Shown here one piece after another: positions 48,840 to 59,405 of a stretch of 64,000 nt of DNA (position 1 is the first letter of the stretch; every line of letters begins with the position of its first letter). The DNA comes from Keguizhuia sedimenti. GTDB lineage: Bacteria; Pseudomonadota; Gammaproteobacteria; Burkholderiales; Burkholderiaceae_D. The notes beneath the pieces are model-generated. The model searched no databases. It was not told the DNA's origin and worked only from the letters and a program-made list of their open reading frames with translations. The DNA is taken from NCBI GenBank assembly GCA_030715135.1, contig JAUYVH010000007.1, positions 1-64,000 of the forward strand, written 5' to 3'. A program made the position numbers and the translations under genes.

Positions 48840-49487
48840 ATGGCATACGACTTAGAAGAACAGGAACAGCTAGCCACTCTGAAAGATTGGTGGAAAAAGT
48901 ACGGTAATCTCGTTACCTGGCTGCTTATCATCATTCTCGCTTCGTACGCCGCATGGACAGGCTGGAATAAGTACCAGCAGAGTCAGTCGATGCAGGCATC
49001 CCAGCTGTATCAGGAGCTGCAAAGAGCTGTGCAGGCCAAGGACAGCGCCAAAGTCCAGCGCGCAGCTGCCGACATGCAGAGCAAGTTCGGCAACACAGCA
49101 TATGCCGAGATGGGCGCGCTCGCCGCTGCGAAATCCGCTTTTGATGCAAACGACCTGAAAGCTGCCAAAACACATTTGCAATGGCTCATTGCTGAAGGTA
49201 AAGAAGAAGAGTACAAGGCGCTTGCAAAAATTCGCCTCTCGGGAATTTTGCTGGATGAAAAGGCCTTCGATGAAGGATTGAAATTGTTGTCCGGCGATTT
49301 TCCGGCGAGCTACGCCGCTGTCGCCGCTGATCGCAGGGGAGATATTTTTCTTGCCCAGTCAAAAATTCAGGACGCACGTACCGCTTACCAGGCAGCGCTT
49401 GAAAAAATGGATGAGCGCAATCCGGGCCGTCAACTAATTCAAATAAAGCTCGATGCCATTGGCGCGCCAGCTAAATCGGACGCTTAA
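48840..49487 (+). CDS. yfgM: YfgM-family membrane-anchored TPR protein
   Basis: A 215-residue protein with a short cytoplasmic start (MAYDLEEQEQLATLKDWWKK), one membrane segment (about 22-40, LVTWLLIIILASYAAWTGW) and a periplasmic helical-repeat domain. YfgM joins the SecYEG-associated chaperone network (PpiD) in E. coli. It lies between hisS and bamB, the conserved order, 16 bases before the bamB start. Confidence 0.92.
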   Translation: MAYDLEEQEQLATLKDWWKKYGNLVTWLLIIILASYAAWTGWNKYQQSQSMQASQLYQELQRAVQAKDSAKVQRAAADMQSKFGNTAYAEMGALAAAKSAFDANDLKAAKTHLQWLIAEGKEEEYKALAKIRLSGILLDEKAFDEGLKLLSGDFPASYAAVAADRRGDIFLAQSKIQDARTAYQAALEKMDERNPGRQLIQIKLDAIGAPAKSDA

Positions 49488-49503
49488 TCAGCTAGGGGAG
49501 AGT

Positions 49504-50661
49504 ATGCCTTTTCGCACAACATTTATTGTGACGGTGCTCGGTGTCCTGTTATCCGGATGTTCTGCCTTGTCCGCGATCAATCCGTTTGCAAGCAAGGCTC
49601 CGGCAAAGAATCCGCCGGCGGCGCTGATTGAATTCAAGCCGTCCCTCGATGTGCGTACGGTGTGGAAATCGTCCGTCGGCAATTCAGGTGATTACACATT
49701 TTCACCTGCCGTTACGAACAGCGGCGTATATGCTGCCGCTGCGGACGGAACGGTCGTGCGAATGGAATTGACTTCCGGCCGGGAGATCTGGCGGATGAAT
49801 GCCGGCTCATCATTGACTGCAGGCGTGGGAAGCGATGGTGAAACGATCGCTGTGGCCGGAACGGACGGAGTTTTGTTCGCATTCGATAGCGACGGCAAAC
49901 AGCGCTGGAAAACGCAGGCATCCAGCGAAATTCTCTCTGCCCCCGCTGTTGGTCAGGGACTGGTCATTGCGCGCAGCATCGATAATCGAATCGTTGCTTT
50001 CGACTCAGCAACCGGAGCGCGCAAATGGACCGTGCAACGTACGGTTCCTCCGCTGACATTGAGAACCGCCCCTGGTATCGTGATCGCCGCTCCGTTTGCA
50101 TATGTCGCTTTACCCGGCGGACGATTGGTTGCCATCGCACTGGCGACTGGCGCCGTGCGCTGGGAGGCGGCCGTCGGTGACCCGCGCGGCGCGACCGAAC
50201 TTGAACGTATTGCCGACGTGTCCGGAATGCCTGCGGTTTTGGGCCGTGATGTATGTGCGGTTGCGTACCAGGGGCGAGTCGGATGCCTGGACGCTGTAAG
50301 CGGAGCCGGCCGCTGGGCAAAAGATTTTTCAAGCGATGTTGGTGTCAGCATGGACGGTCGCTTCGTCTATGCCGTTACCGAAAATGGTGTTGTGCATGCC
50401 TTTACGCGCGACACCGGTGCAAGTGTATGGCGCAACGACAAGCTGGCGAATCGACAGTTGTCGGCGCCCGTCGTGATCGGAAAGGGGCTTGCAGTCGGAG
50501 ATGCGCAGGGATTTCTGCATTTTCTGTCGCGTGAGGATGGATCGTTTATTGCACGCACCGAAACCGACGGAGGCAGGATTGCAGCAGCTCCTGTTGCAGT
50601 CGGTGGCGGAGTTGTGGTGCAAACCCAGTCAGGAGGCTTGTTCGCGTTTACAGCGAATTAG
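49504..50661 (+). CDS. bamB: Outer membrane assembly lipoprotein BamB
   Basis: A 385-residue lipoprotein with signal and lipobox LLSGCS (Cys18). It then folds as an eight-bladed beta propeller of PQQ-like repeats, each showing the pattern G-x-v-x-A-l-d-x-x-t-G-x-x-x-W, e.g. RMELTSGREIW, AFDSATGARKW and AIALATGAVRW. BamB is the accessory subunit of the BAM complex that inserts outer-membrane proteins. The ATG at 49504 follows GGGGAG; a longer frame within yfgM is not used. Confidence 0.95.
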   Translation: MPFRTTFIVTVLGVLLSGCSALSAINPFASKAPAKNPPAALIEFKPSLDVRTVWKSSVGNSGDYTFSPAVTNSGVYAAAADGTVVRMELTSGREIWRMNAGSSLTAGVGSDGETIAVAGTDGVLFAFDSDGKQRWKTQASSEILSAPAVGQGLVIARSIDNRIVAFDSATGARKWTVQRTVPPLTLRTAPGIVIAAPFAYVALPGGRLVAIALATGAVRWEAAVGDPRGATELERIADVSGMPAVLGRDVCAVAYQGRVGCLDAVSGAGRWAKDFSSDVGVSMDGRFVYAVTENGVVHAFTRDTGASVWRNDKLANRQLSAPVVIGKGLAVGDAQGFLHFLSREDGSFIARTETDGGRIAAAPVAVGGGVVVQTQSGGLFAFTAN

Positions 50662-50667
50662 CATGCC

Positions 50668-52011
50668 ATGAAACCAGTTATAGCCTTAGTAGGCCGGCCT
50701 AATGTCGGCAAATCGACACTGTTCAACCGCCTGACAAGGTCACGCGATGCCTTGGTAGCCGATTTGCCGGGATTGACCCGGGATCGCCATTATGGCGAAG
50801 GCAGGATCGGCGAACTGCCTTTCCTCGTCATCGACACAGGCGGATTTGAGCCCGTTGCGAAAGAGGGCATCATGCACGAGATGGCCAAGCAGACCAAGCA
50901 GGCTGTCGCGGAATCAGATGTCGTGATTTTTATCGTCGATGGACGGCAAGGATTGACTCCGCACGATAAAACGATCACCGATTTTCTGCGGAAATCCGGG
51001 CGTGCGGTAATGCTGGTAGTAAATAAGGCCGAAGGGATGAAGTATACGTCCGTCGCAGCCGATTTCTATGAACTGGGTTTGGGCGATCCCTACGTCATTT
51101 CCGCAGCGCACGGCGATGGTGTCGCGGATCTGGTGGAAGAAGCGTTGGGGCTTGCAATAGCCCAACAGCCTGTATCCGATGAGGCACTTGACGAAGCGCC
51201 CAGGGGGGTAAAGATCGCGGTCGTCGGCCGTCCGAACGTCGGCAAGTCTACGCTTATCAACACTCTGGTCGGAGAAGAACGTGTCATTGCTTTTGACATG
51301 CCAGGCACGACCCGCGATGCAATCGAAATTCCCTTCGAGCGCGAAGGCAAGCAGTACACCCTGATCGACACTGCGGGCATCCGTCGGCGAGGCAAGGTTT
51401 TCGAGGCGATCGAGAAATTTTCGGTTGTCAAAACTCTGCAATCGATCTCGGAAGCAAATGTCGTGATTTTGCTGCTCGACGCGCAGCAGGATATATCCGA
51501 ACAGGATGCGCACATTGCCGGTTTCATATTGGAGAGTGGCCGCGCCCTAGTGGTCGGCATTAATAAATGGGATGGATTAACCTCGGATCGGCGCGATGAG
51601 ATCAAAATGGATATTGAGCGAAAACTGAATTTTCTCGGTTTCGCCAAGCTTCATTTTATTTCCGCATTGAAGGGTACGGGGATCGGCCCCTTAATGAAGT
51701 CCGTCGATGCTGCTTATAAAGCAGCAATGGCAAATCTTTCAACACCCAAACTCACGCGTGCGTTGATCGAGGCGGTGGAACACCAGCAACCGCGTCGTAG
51801 AGGGGCAACTCGGCCCAAGATGCGGTATGCCCACCAGGGTGGCCAGAATCCGCCAATCATTGTTATTCATGGGAATGCGCTGGAGGGAATTGATGCAAAT
51901 TACAAGCGCTACCTCGAAAAGCATTTTCGTGAAACTTTTTCATTGGTTGGTACTCCATTACGTATAGAGTTGCGTTCGAGTAAAAATCCGTTCGCTACAA
52001 AAGAGAAGTAA
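50668..52011 (+). CDS. der: Ribosome biogenesis GTPase Der (EngA)
   Basis: A 447-residue protein with two tandem GTPase domains. The first has [15 protein letters not shown] (residues 7-21) and IDTGGFE; the second has [15 protein letters not shown] (about 185) and IDTAGIRRR, with NKWDGL. A KH-like C-terminal domain follows from about 360. Der acts in 50S subunit assembly. It starts six bases after bamB. Confidence 0.97.
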   Translation: MKPVIALVGRPNVGKSTLFNRLTRSRDALVADLPGLTRDRHYGEGRIGELPFLVIDTGGFEPVAKEGIMHEMAKQTKQAVAESDVVIFIVDGRQGLTPHDKTITDFLRKSGRAVMLVVNKAEGMKYTSVAADFYELGLGDPYVISAAHGDGVADLVEEALGLAIAQQPVSDEALDEAPRGVKIAVVGRPNVGKSTLINTLVGEERVIAFDMPGTTRDAIEIPFEREGKQYTLIDTAGIRRRGKVFEAIEKFSVVKTLQSISEANVVILLLDAQQDISEQDAHIAGFILESGRALVVGINKWDGLTSDRRDEIKMDIERKLNFLGFAKLHFISALKGTGIGPLMKSVDAAYKAAMANLSTPKLTRALIEAVEHQQPRRRGATRPKMRYAHQGGQNPPIIVIHGNALEGIDANYKRYLEKHFRETFSLVGTPLRIELRSSKNPFATKEK

Positions 52012-52137
52012 AGATTTTTTGCAAATTTGGCATTTGGGCGAAAAATCGATTACAGTCTGATCTGAATCGGCCAAGAGACGCTTGAAAATTCGTTTATCGT
52101 CTCCAACTCCTAATCACAACAACACAGTGGAGCTTTC

Positions 52138-52377
52138 ATGAGCAATAAAGGGCAATTATTACAAGACCCGTTCCTCAATGCCTTACGCAAGGAGCATGTC
52201 CCGGTTTCGATTTATCTGGTCAATGGAATTAAGCTTCAGGGACATATCGAATCGTTCGATCAATACGTCGTTTTGCTGCGCAATACGGTAACCCAGATGG
52301 TTTATAAGCACGCCATCTCTACGGTTGTGCCTGCGCGCGCTGTCAACCTTAGTCTGGATTCCGAATCGAATGACTGA
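52138..52377 (+). CDS. hfq: RNA chaperone Hfq
   Basis: A 79-residue Sm-like protein with Sm1 [20 protein letters not shown] and Sm2 [12 protein letters not shown] (KHAIST motif), nearly invariant in the family. It forms a hexamer that pairs small RNAs with mRNAs. The C-terminal tail is short, as in betaproteobacteria. The 126-base space before it probably holds its own promoter. It is followed by hflX, hflK and hflC as in E. coli. Confidence 0.98.
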   Translation: MSNKGQLLQDPFLNALRKEHVPVSIYLVNGIKLQGHIESFDQYVVLLRNTVTQMVYKHAISTVVPARAVNLSLDSESND

Positions 52378-52408
52378 TTGCCATTATTTTTACTGAACTG
52401 CACACAAT

Positions 52409-53530
52409 ATGCGTGCAGCATTAGTAGGCGTTGATTTCGGTAAAGGAGACTTTACTGCCAGCCTGGAAGAACTGGTTCTTCTCTCCAAATCGGCAGGGGC
52501 GGAGCCTGCTGCTACTATCGTCGGCAGACGTGCAAGTCCCGATGCGGCGCTTTTCGTGGGCTCGGGAAAAGCCGACGAGATCGCATCGGTGATTCACGAT
52601 CTGCAACTGGATATTGTTATCTTCAATCATGCGCTGTCGCCGGCGCAGCAGCGCAATCTCGAACGTCATTTGAAGACACGCGTAGTGGATAGGACCAGCC
52701 TGATTCTGGATATTTTTGCGCAGCGCGCGCAGAGCCATGAAGGTAAGGTCCAGGTGGAGCTTGCCCAGTTGCAGCATCTCGCCACGCGCCTGATCCGAGG
52801 GTGGACCCATCTAGAGCGGCAAAAAGGTGGTATTGGCTTGCGCGGACCTGGCGAAACGCAGCTTGAAACCGACCGCCGGCTTCTTGGAGAGCGGGTGAAG
52901 GCACTGCGCGCAAAGCTCGGCAAGCTGCAACGCCAGCACGCCACGCAGCGTCGGGCAAGGGGAAGAAATAACACATTTTCCGTTTCGCTGGTCGGCTACA
53001 CGAATGCAGGGAAATCCACGCTCTTCAACTATCTGACCAAGGCGCAGGTCTACGCCGCCGATCAATTGTTTGCGACGCTCGATACAACCTCTCGTCGTAT
53101 CTATCTGGGCGAAGCCGGGAATATCGTGCTGTCGGATACCGTGGGCTTCATACGGGAACTTCCTCACCAGCTGGTGGCGGCATTCCGTGCCACCTTGGAA
53201 GAGACTATTCATGCCGATCTTTTGCTGCATGTCGTCGATGCAGCGAGCCCCAGCCGGATGGAGCAGATAGATCAAGTCAATGCCGTGCTCAAGGAAATCG
53301 GCGCCGATCATATTCCCCAGATCCTGGTCTGGAACAAGATTGACGCCGCAGGCATGGAACCGGCTGTGGAACGTGATGAATATGATAAAATTCGCCGGGT
53401 TTTTATTAGCGCACAAACGGGAGCAGGGGTGGATCTGCTGCGTCAGGCGGTAGCGGAATATGCAGAAACGAATAATTCCGCACCTTCGGACAGCAAGCAG
53501 ACTGACGAATCCACGAATGTGCGCATTTGA
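52409..53530 (+). CDS. hflX: Ribosome-associated GTPase HflX
   Basis: A 373-residue GTPase with the N-terminal HflX domain (FVGSGKADEI and NHALSPAQQRNLE) and the hallmark GGIGLRGPGETQLETDRRLL. The G domain has SLVGYTNAGKSTLFNYL, DTVGFIRELPHQL and NKID. HflX splits stalled ribosomes after stress. It starts 31 bases after hfq. Confidence 0.97.
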   Translation: MRAALVGVDFGKGDFTASLEELVLLSKSAGAEPAATIVGRRASPDAALFVGSGKADEIASVIHDLQLDIVIFNHALSPAQQRNLERHLKTRVVDRTSLILDIFAQRAQSHEGKVQVELAQLQHLATRLIRGWTHLERQKGGIGLRGPGETQLETDRRLLGERVKALRAKLGKLQRQHATQRRARGRNNTFSVSLVGYTNAGKSTLFNYLTKAQVYAADQLFATLDTTSRRIYLGEAGNIVLSDTVGFIRELPHQLVAAFRATLEETIHADLLLHVVDAASPSRMEQIDQVNAVLKEIGADHIPQILVWNKIDAAGMEPAVERDEYDKIRRVFISAQTGAGVDLLRQAVAEYAETNNSAPSDSKQTDESTNVRI

Positions 53531-53581
53531 TGAATCCGGTTGGCATTCCAACCAATAACTCTTAGGCCGGATCGCTACATA

Positions 53582-54886
53582 ATGCTTGTTTCCCTTATCA
53601 AGAAAATTGGCGTGAAATTTTCGTTGAACGATCCTCGTTGGGGAAGAGGTTCGCAAAACGAAGATCAGCAACCAAGCCAAGACGGCAAAAGGCCGAATCC
53701 CAATGACGGTCCTCCGGACCTCGACCAATTGTGGCGCGATTTCAATCAGCGTCTGAACCGCCTGTTCGGAAAAAAAGGCGGGGGCGGCGGGGGTAATGGC
53801 GGCCAAGGCGGAGGATTTCAGCCCGATATGCGCGGCGCCGGCATAGGTGCCGGAATCGTTGCGGTCATTGCGCTGTTTCTATGGCTGGTCAGCGGTTTCT
53901 TTATCGTCCAGGAAGGGCAGACCGCAGTTGTAATGAGCTTCGGAAAGTACAGCCACTCTACACCAGCCGGTTTCAACTGGCGGTGGCCTTATCCTATTCA
54001 AAGCCACGAAATCGTCAACGTGTCGCAGGTCCGCACGGTCGAAGTTGGCTATCGGTCCACGGTCAGGAACAAGCAGCCAAAAGAATCCCTCATGCTTACC
54101 GACGATGAGAACATCATCGACATTCAGTTCGCGGTGCAGTATCGCTTGAAGAGCGCGCCTGACTGGGTATTCAATAACCGTGACCAGGAAGAAGTAGTCA
54201 AGCAAGTCGCTGAAACAGCGATTCGCGAGGTGGTCGGAAAAAGCAAAATGGATTTTGTGCTGTATGAGGGCCGTGAAAAAGTCGCACTGGATGCAGGCCA
54301 GTTGATGCAACAAATCGCCGACCGTTACAAGGCTGGCGTACAGATCACAAACGTCACGATGCAGGGCGTTCAGCCGCCCGAGCAAGTGCAGGCGGCTTTT
54401 GATGATGCCGTGCGTGCAGGACAGGATCGCGAACGCCAGAAAAATGAAGGACAAGCGTATGCCAATGATGTCATACCGAGAGCAAGGGGTGCCGCCGCGA
54501 GGTTGATGCAGGAAGCAGAAGCCTACCGGTCCAGGGTAACTGCGACCGCGCAAGGTGATGCGTCGCGATTCAAGCAGATTTTAGTCGAATATCAGAAAGC
54601 GCCAGCAGTGACACGCGATCGCATGTATCTGGAAACCATGCAACAGATTTTTGCCAATACGACCAAGGTAATGGTCGATGCCAAGGGGAATAATAATCTC
54701 TTGTATCTGCCGTTGGATAAACTCATCGCACAATCCGCCGGAGAGGCGACGGCGAACAAGGGAAATTCTTCTACACAAGGTGCGGCGGGAACGGTGCCGA
54801 ATACCGTGCCGCCTGTTGACCCGCTGCCGGCAAAGGACGCGCGCAGCAGAGATAGCCGCGATGCGCGTGATCGGGAGGTGCGATAA
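53582..54886 (+). CDS. hflK: HflK, regulator of FtsH protease
   Basis: A 434-residue membrane protein. The Gly-rich N-terminal region (KKGGGGGGNGGQGGGF, near residues 62-77) is followed by one membrane segment (about 86-106) and a band-7/SPFH domain (about 110-330). The tail is Ala/Asp/Arg-rich and ends SRDSRDARDREVR. HflK and HflC form a large cage around FtsH in the inner membrane. The ATG at 53582 gives the usual start MLVSLIKKIG. Its TAA overlaps the hflC ATG by one base. Confidence 0.94.
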   Translation: MLVSLIKKIGVKFSLNDPRWGRGSQNEDQQPSQDGKRPNPNDGPPDLDQLWRDFNQRLNRLFGKKGGGGGGNGGQGGGFQPDMRGAGIGAGIVAVIALFLWLVSGFFIVQEGQTAVVMSFGKYSHSTPAGFNWRWPYPIQSHEIVNVSQVRTVEVGYRSTVRNKQPKESLMLTDDENIIDIQFAVQYRLKSAPDWVFNNRDQEEVVKQVAETAIREVVGKSKMDFVLYEGREKVALDAGQLMQQIADRYKAGVQITNVTMQGVQPPEQVQAAFDDAVRAGQDRERQKNEGQAYANDVIPRARGAAARLMQEAEAYRSRVTATAQGDASRFKQILVEYQKAPAVTRDRMYLETMQQIFANTTKVMVDAKGNNNLLYLPLDKLIAQSAGEATANKGNSSTQGAAGTVPNTVPPVDPLPAKDARSRDSRDARDREVR

Positions 54887-55779
54887 TGAATAGGCTCGTT
54901 TCCTTGGCTATTGCCGCACTGATCGTTCTCCTGATTCTATCGTCGACGCTATTCGTCGTCGATCAACGTAAATATGCGATCGTCTTCGCCCTTGGGGAGG
55001 TAAAGCAGGTAATCAGCGAGCCGGGCTTGCATTTCAAATTGCCGCCTCCGTTTCAGAACGTCATTTTCATGGACAAGCGTATCCTGACGCTGGATACGCC
55101 GGAAGCCGACCGCTTTATCACTGCGGAGAAAAAGAACATTCTCGTGGATGCCTTCGTAAAGTGGCGGATTGTCGAACCCAGGCTGTATTTCGTTAGCTTC
55201 GGCGGCGACGAGCGTAGGGCACAGGACCGGTTGTATCAGATCGTTAAAGCGGCATTGAACGACGAGATCACCAAACGCACTGTCAGAGAAGTTATTTCCG
55301 GAGAACGCGGGAAGGTAATGGATGCGATCCGCAACAAAGTCGTCGCTGAAGCCACTCAGATCGGCGTGGATATTGTTGACGTTCGCCTCAAGCGTGTCGA
55401 CTATGTCGACCAGATTAACGCCTCGGTATATGAGAGGATGAAGGCCGAGCGGACCCGAGTCGCAAATGAACTGCGTTCGACCGGCGCTGCTGAGTCCGAA
55501 AAAATTCGTGCCGATGCGGATCGCCAGCGGACGGTTATCCTCGCAGAAGCTTACCGTGATGCCGAAGCGATACGCGGCGAAGGTGATGCGAAGGCATCGC
55601 AGATTTACGCACAGGCATTCGGCCAGCAGCCGGAATTCTTCAAGTTTTATCGCAGCCTTGAAGCGTACCGGGCAAGCTTCAAGAACCGGACAGACGTCCT
55701 CGTAGTCGACCCTAGTTCGGAATTCTTCAGGTACTTTGAAAGCACTGGCAGCGCCGGCGGGTCCAAAGCCAAGAAATAA
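54886..55779 (+). CDS. hflC: HflC, regulator of FtsH protease
   Basis: A 297-residue partner of HflK with an N-terminal membrane segment (about 5-25, LAIAALIVLLILSSTLFVV) and an SPFH domain carrying GLHFKLPPPFQNVIFMDKRI. VDVRLKRVDYVDQINASVYERM lies before the coiled region. It is translated with hflK through a one-base overlap. Confidence 0.96.
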   Translation: MNRLVSLAIAALIVLLILSSTLFVVDQRKYAIVFALGEVKQVISEPGLHFKLPPPFQNVIFMDKRILTLDTPEADRFITAEKKNILVDAFVKWRIVEPRLYFVSFGGDERRAQDRLYQIVKAALNDEITKRTVREVISGERGKVMDAIRNKVVAEATQIGVDIVDVRLKRVDYVDQINASVYERMKAERTRVANELRSTGAAESEKIRADADRQRTVILAEAYRDAEAIRGEGDAKASQIYAQAFGQQPEFFKFYRSLEAYRASFKNRTDVLVVDPSSEFFRYFESTGSAGGSKAKK

Positions 55780-55791
55780 TTCATCTATGCA

Positions 55792-55986
55792 ATGAATGAT
55801 GTCTGGATTATTTCTATTGGACTTGCGTTCATCGTTGAAGGTATGATTCCATTTCTTTTCCCCGCGCAATGGCGCCGCGCGGTGGAAAGCATTGCAAAAT
55901 TTACTGACGGCCAAATCCGTACTGTCGGCTTGTTCGCATTATTGTGCGGTCTTGCGGTCATATGGATTGCCCGGCTTTTTTCCTAA
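55792..55986 (+). CDS. DUF2065 (YjeT-like) small membrane protein
   Basis: A 64-residue protein with two membrane segments (about 5-20 and 45-62). FIVEGMIPFLFPAQWRR and VGLFALLCGLAVIW match the DUF2065/YjeT family, found after hflC in many proteobacteria. Function is unknown. It starts 12 bases after hflC. Confidence 0.9.
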   Translation: MNDVWIISIGLAFIVEGMIPFLFPAQWRRAVESIAKFTDGQIRTVGLFALLCGLAVIWIARLFS

Positions 55987-55998
55987 TTCATCCTTGTC

Positions 55999-57150
55999 AT
56001 GCCAAACTGGCTTCTTCCTGAGAATATTGCTGATCTATTGCCGTCCGAAGCGCGCAAGATAGAGGAAATTCGCCGCCTTATCCTCGATAATTTCCAGCTA
56101 TATGGTTACGAGCTGGTTATGCCTCCCTTGCTGGAATACCGTGAATCCTTGCTGGCCGGAGCGGGTGACGATCTGGATTTGCGCATGTTCAAGCTGGTTG
56201 ATCAGCTTTCCGGAAGGACCATGGCCGTCCGTGCCGACATGACTACCCAAGCGGCCCGTATCGATGCACATCTGCTTAACCGATCGTCGGTTACCCGCTT
56301 GTGTTATGCCGGAAGCGTACTGCATACCCGGCCTTCAGGCTTGCATGCTACGCGCGAGCCATTGCAGATTGGGGCGGAAATCTATGGACACGCCGGACTG
56401 GAAGCTGACGCTGAAATCCAGCAGTTGGCGATGCATTCGCTTTTGCTTGCAGGATTTCCGGAATCGAGACTGGATTTGTCCCATGCCGGAATATTGAGCG
56501 CCATACTGCAGCGCTGTCCCCTGGCGGCAGGACATCAGCTGGAACTCTATGCTTTGTTGAGGGCCAAGGATATGCCTGGCCTCGAATCGATTTGCGCGGC
56601 ATTCGATTCGACTACGCGGGCCGCCATGCTCGCGATGCCGACACTATATGGCGGTATTGAAGTGCTTGAAGAAGCTGAAAGAATTTTGCCTCCCTATCCC
56701 GAAATCAAGTCGGCACTGGAGGATTTGAAGTCGCTGAGCGAGCTGGCGGGTCGTGCGAGTGTTACGATCGATTTGGCCGATTTAAGCGGGTACCAATATG
56801 AAAGCGGGGCAATGTTCGCTATTTTTGTTCCCGGCTTGCCTAATGCGGTCGCCCGTGGCGGTCGTTATGACCATGTCGGAGAGGCATTTGGCAGGGCGCG
56901 CCCTGCAACCGGATTCTCGATGGACCTGAAAGAGCTTGCACGCTTGCTGCCACCGGCAGATAAAAAGCGCTCGATCCGGGCGCCTTGGGCACGGGATACG
57001 CGGCTCAATGAAAAAATTACTGATTTGCGCAAGGCGGGAGAGATTGTCATACAAAACCTGCCCGGGCACGAAAACGACCAGGAAGAGTTTGATTGCGATC
57101 GCGTGCTCGAACTGGAAAACGGTGAATGGATTATCAAAAAATTAGGTTAA
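55999..57150 (+). CDS. hisZ: ATP phosphoribosyltransferase regulatory subunit HisZ
   Basis: A 383-residue HisS-like paralogue lacking synthetase function. It has motif-2-like [18 protein letters not shown] and the C-terminal [27 protein letters not shown]. It partners the short form of HisG, the first enzyme of histidine synthesis. hisG is not in the window. Its place between DUF2065 and purA is common in betaproteobacteria. It starts 12 bases after the small membrane gene, so it is probably in the hflKC transcript. Confidence 0.94.
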   Translation: MPNWLLPENIADLLPSEARKIEEIRRLILDNFQLYGYELVMPPLLEYRESLLAGAGDDLDLRMFKLVDQLSGRTMAVRADMTTQAARIDAHLLNRSSVTRLCYAGSVLHTRPSGLHATREPLQIGAEIYGHAGLEADAEIQQLAMHSLLLAGFPESRLDLSHAGILSAILQRCPLAAGHQLELYALLRAKDMPGLESICAAFDSTTRAAMLAMPTLYGGIEVLEEAERILPPYPEIKSALEDLKSLSELAGRASVTIDLADLSGYQYESGAMFAIFVPGLPNAVARGGRYDHVGEAFGRARPATGFSMDLKELARLLPPADKKRSIRAPWARDTRLNEKITDLRKAGEIVIQNLPGHENDQEEFDCDRVLELENGEWIIKKLG

Positions 57151-58476
<1,326 letters not shown>

Positions 58477-58487
58477 ACGACATACCG

Positions 58488-59015
58488 ATGCAGGCGTCGA
58501 CCGACAAGGATCTTTGGGTTTCCTGGCAAGAGTACGAACGTGCTATCGAAGCCTTGGCGCTCAAGATCCATCAATCCGGCTGGCATTTTGACCTGATTCT
58601 ATGCCTGGCCCGCGGCGGCCTGCGGCCAGGCGATATCCTTTCCCGCATTTTCAATTTACCTCTGGCAATTCTTTCAACCAGCTCTTATCGCGAAGAAGCA
58701 GGTCGCAAGCAGGGCGAGCTGGATATTGCGCGCCACATTAGTATCAGCAAGGGCAAGATTGCAGGGAACGTCCTGCTGATTGACGATCTGGTGGACTCGG
58801 GAGTCACCTTGCAGCAGGTTCATCGCAGGTTAAATGAGCAATTTCCGGACGTTAACGATATCAAGACGGCGGTCATCTGGTACAAGGCATGTTCAATTTT
58901 TGTGCCAGATTTCTATCTGAGCTATCTGCAGTCCAACCCCTGGATCCATCAGCCTTTCGAGGTTTATGATTCGATCGACCCGGATCAGCTTGAAGATAGA
59001 CTGAACCAGTCCTAA
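58488..59015 (+). CDS. Phosphoribosyltransferase, probably purine salvage
   Basis: A 175-residue type I phosphoribosyltransferase. The PRPP loop is VLLIDDLVDSGVTLQQV (about residues 97-113), and LCLARGGLRPGDILSRIF is near the N-terminus. It resembles the xanthine/hypoxanthine-type enzymes seen behind purA. Base specificity cannot be read from the sequence. It starts 11 bases after purA, which supports a role in purine supply. Confidence 0.88.
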   Translation: MQASTDKDLWVSWQEYERAIEALALKIHQSGWHFDLILCLARGGLRPGDILSRIFNLPLAILSTSSYREEAGRKQGELDIARHISISKGKIAGNVLLIDDLVDSGVTLQQVHRRLNEQFPDVNDIKTAVIWYKACSIFVPDFYLSYLQSNPWIHQPFEVYDSIDPDQLEDRLNQS

Positions 59016-59037
59016 AGATCGAATAGCCTGCTATTTG

Positions 59038-59061
59038 CATAGTCGACCGCTGTCGACTATG
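59038..59061. terminator. Stem-loop after the phosphoribosyltransferase gene
   Basis: CATAGTCGAC (59038-59047) pairs perfectly with GTCGACTATG (59052-59061) over a CGCT loop. It lies 22 bases after the stop. No T run follows, so it may be a weak or factor-dependent terminator. Confidence 0.45.
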
Positions 59062-59143
59062 GTGATCAGAAGTCATGGAATTGCGGTCTGCGCGGGTAGT
59101 CGCACATACAAGGCGATATTTGAAAGATCTGTTCCGGAAATAA

Positions 59144-59173
59144 AAAAACCCGTTGATTTCTCAACGGGTTTTT
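59144..59173 (-). terminator. Intrinsic terminator of tRNA-Leu
   Basis: Perfect 13-base arms AAAAACCCGTTGA (59144-59156) and complement (59161-59173) with a TTTC loop. T-rich sequence follows on the minus strand. It lies seven bases after the CCA of tRNA-Leu; the plus strand also has a T run, so it may work both ways. Confidence 0.88.
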
Positions 59174-59180
59174 CCGGATT

Positions 59181-59265
59181 TGGTGCCCACGGAGGGACTC
59201 GAACCCCCACACCTCGCGGCACATGGACCTGAACCATGCGCGTCTACCAATTCCGCCACGTGGGC
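59181..59265 (-). tRNA. tRNA-Leu (anticodon CAG)
   Basis: An 85-base class II tRNA on the minus strand. The acceptor GCCCACG pairs with CGTGGGC, followed by A and an encoded CCA (59181-59183). The anticodon loop reads TTCAGGT around CAG. A long variable arm (TGCCGCGAGGTG region) marks it as leucine type, and GGTTCGAGTCC is the T arm. Confidence 0.95.
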
Positions 59266-59405
59266 TTTGCAAAGACGAGGATTATAGCGGAAAACATTTG
59301 AAAGTCAATGCAATGTTTAAAGCATTTGATTGAAAACGAATCAAACAAACATTTTCCCTGTCCGTTAAACTAATAACAATCACATAAATTTAAATAAAGA
59401 ACACT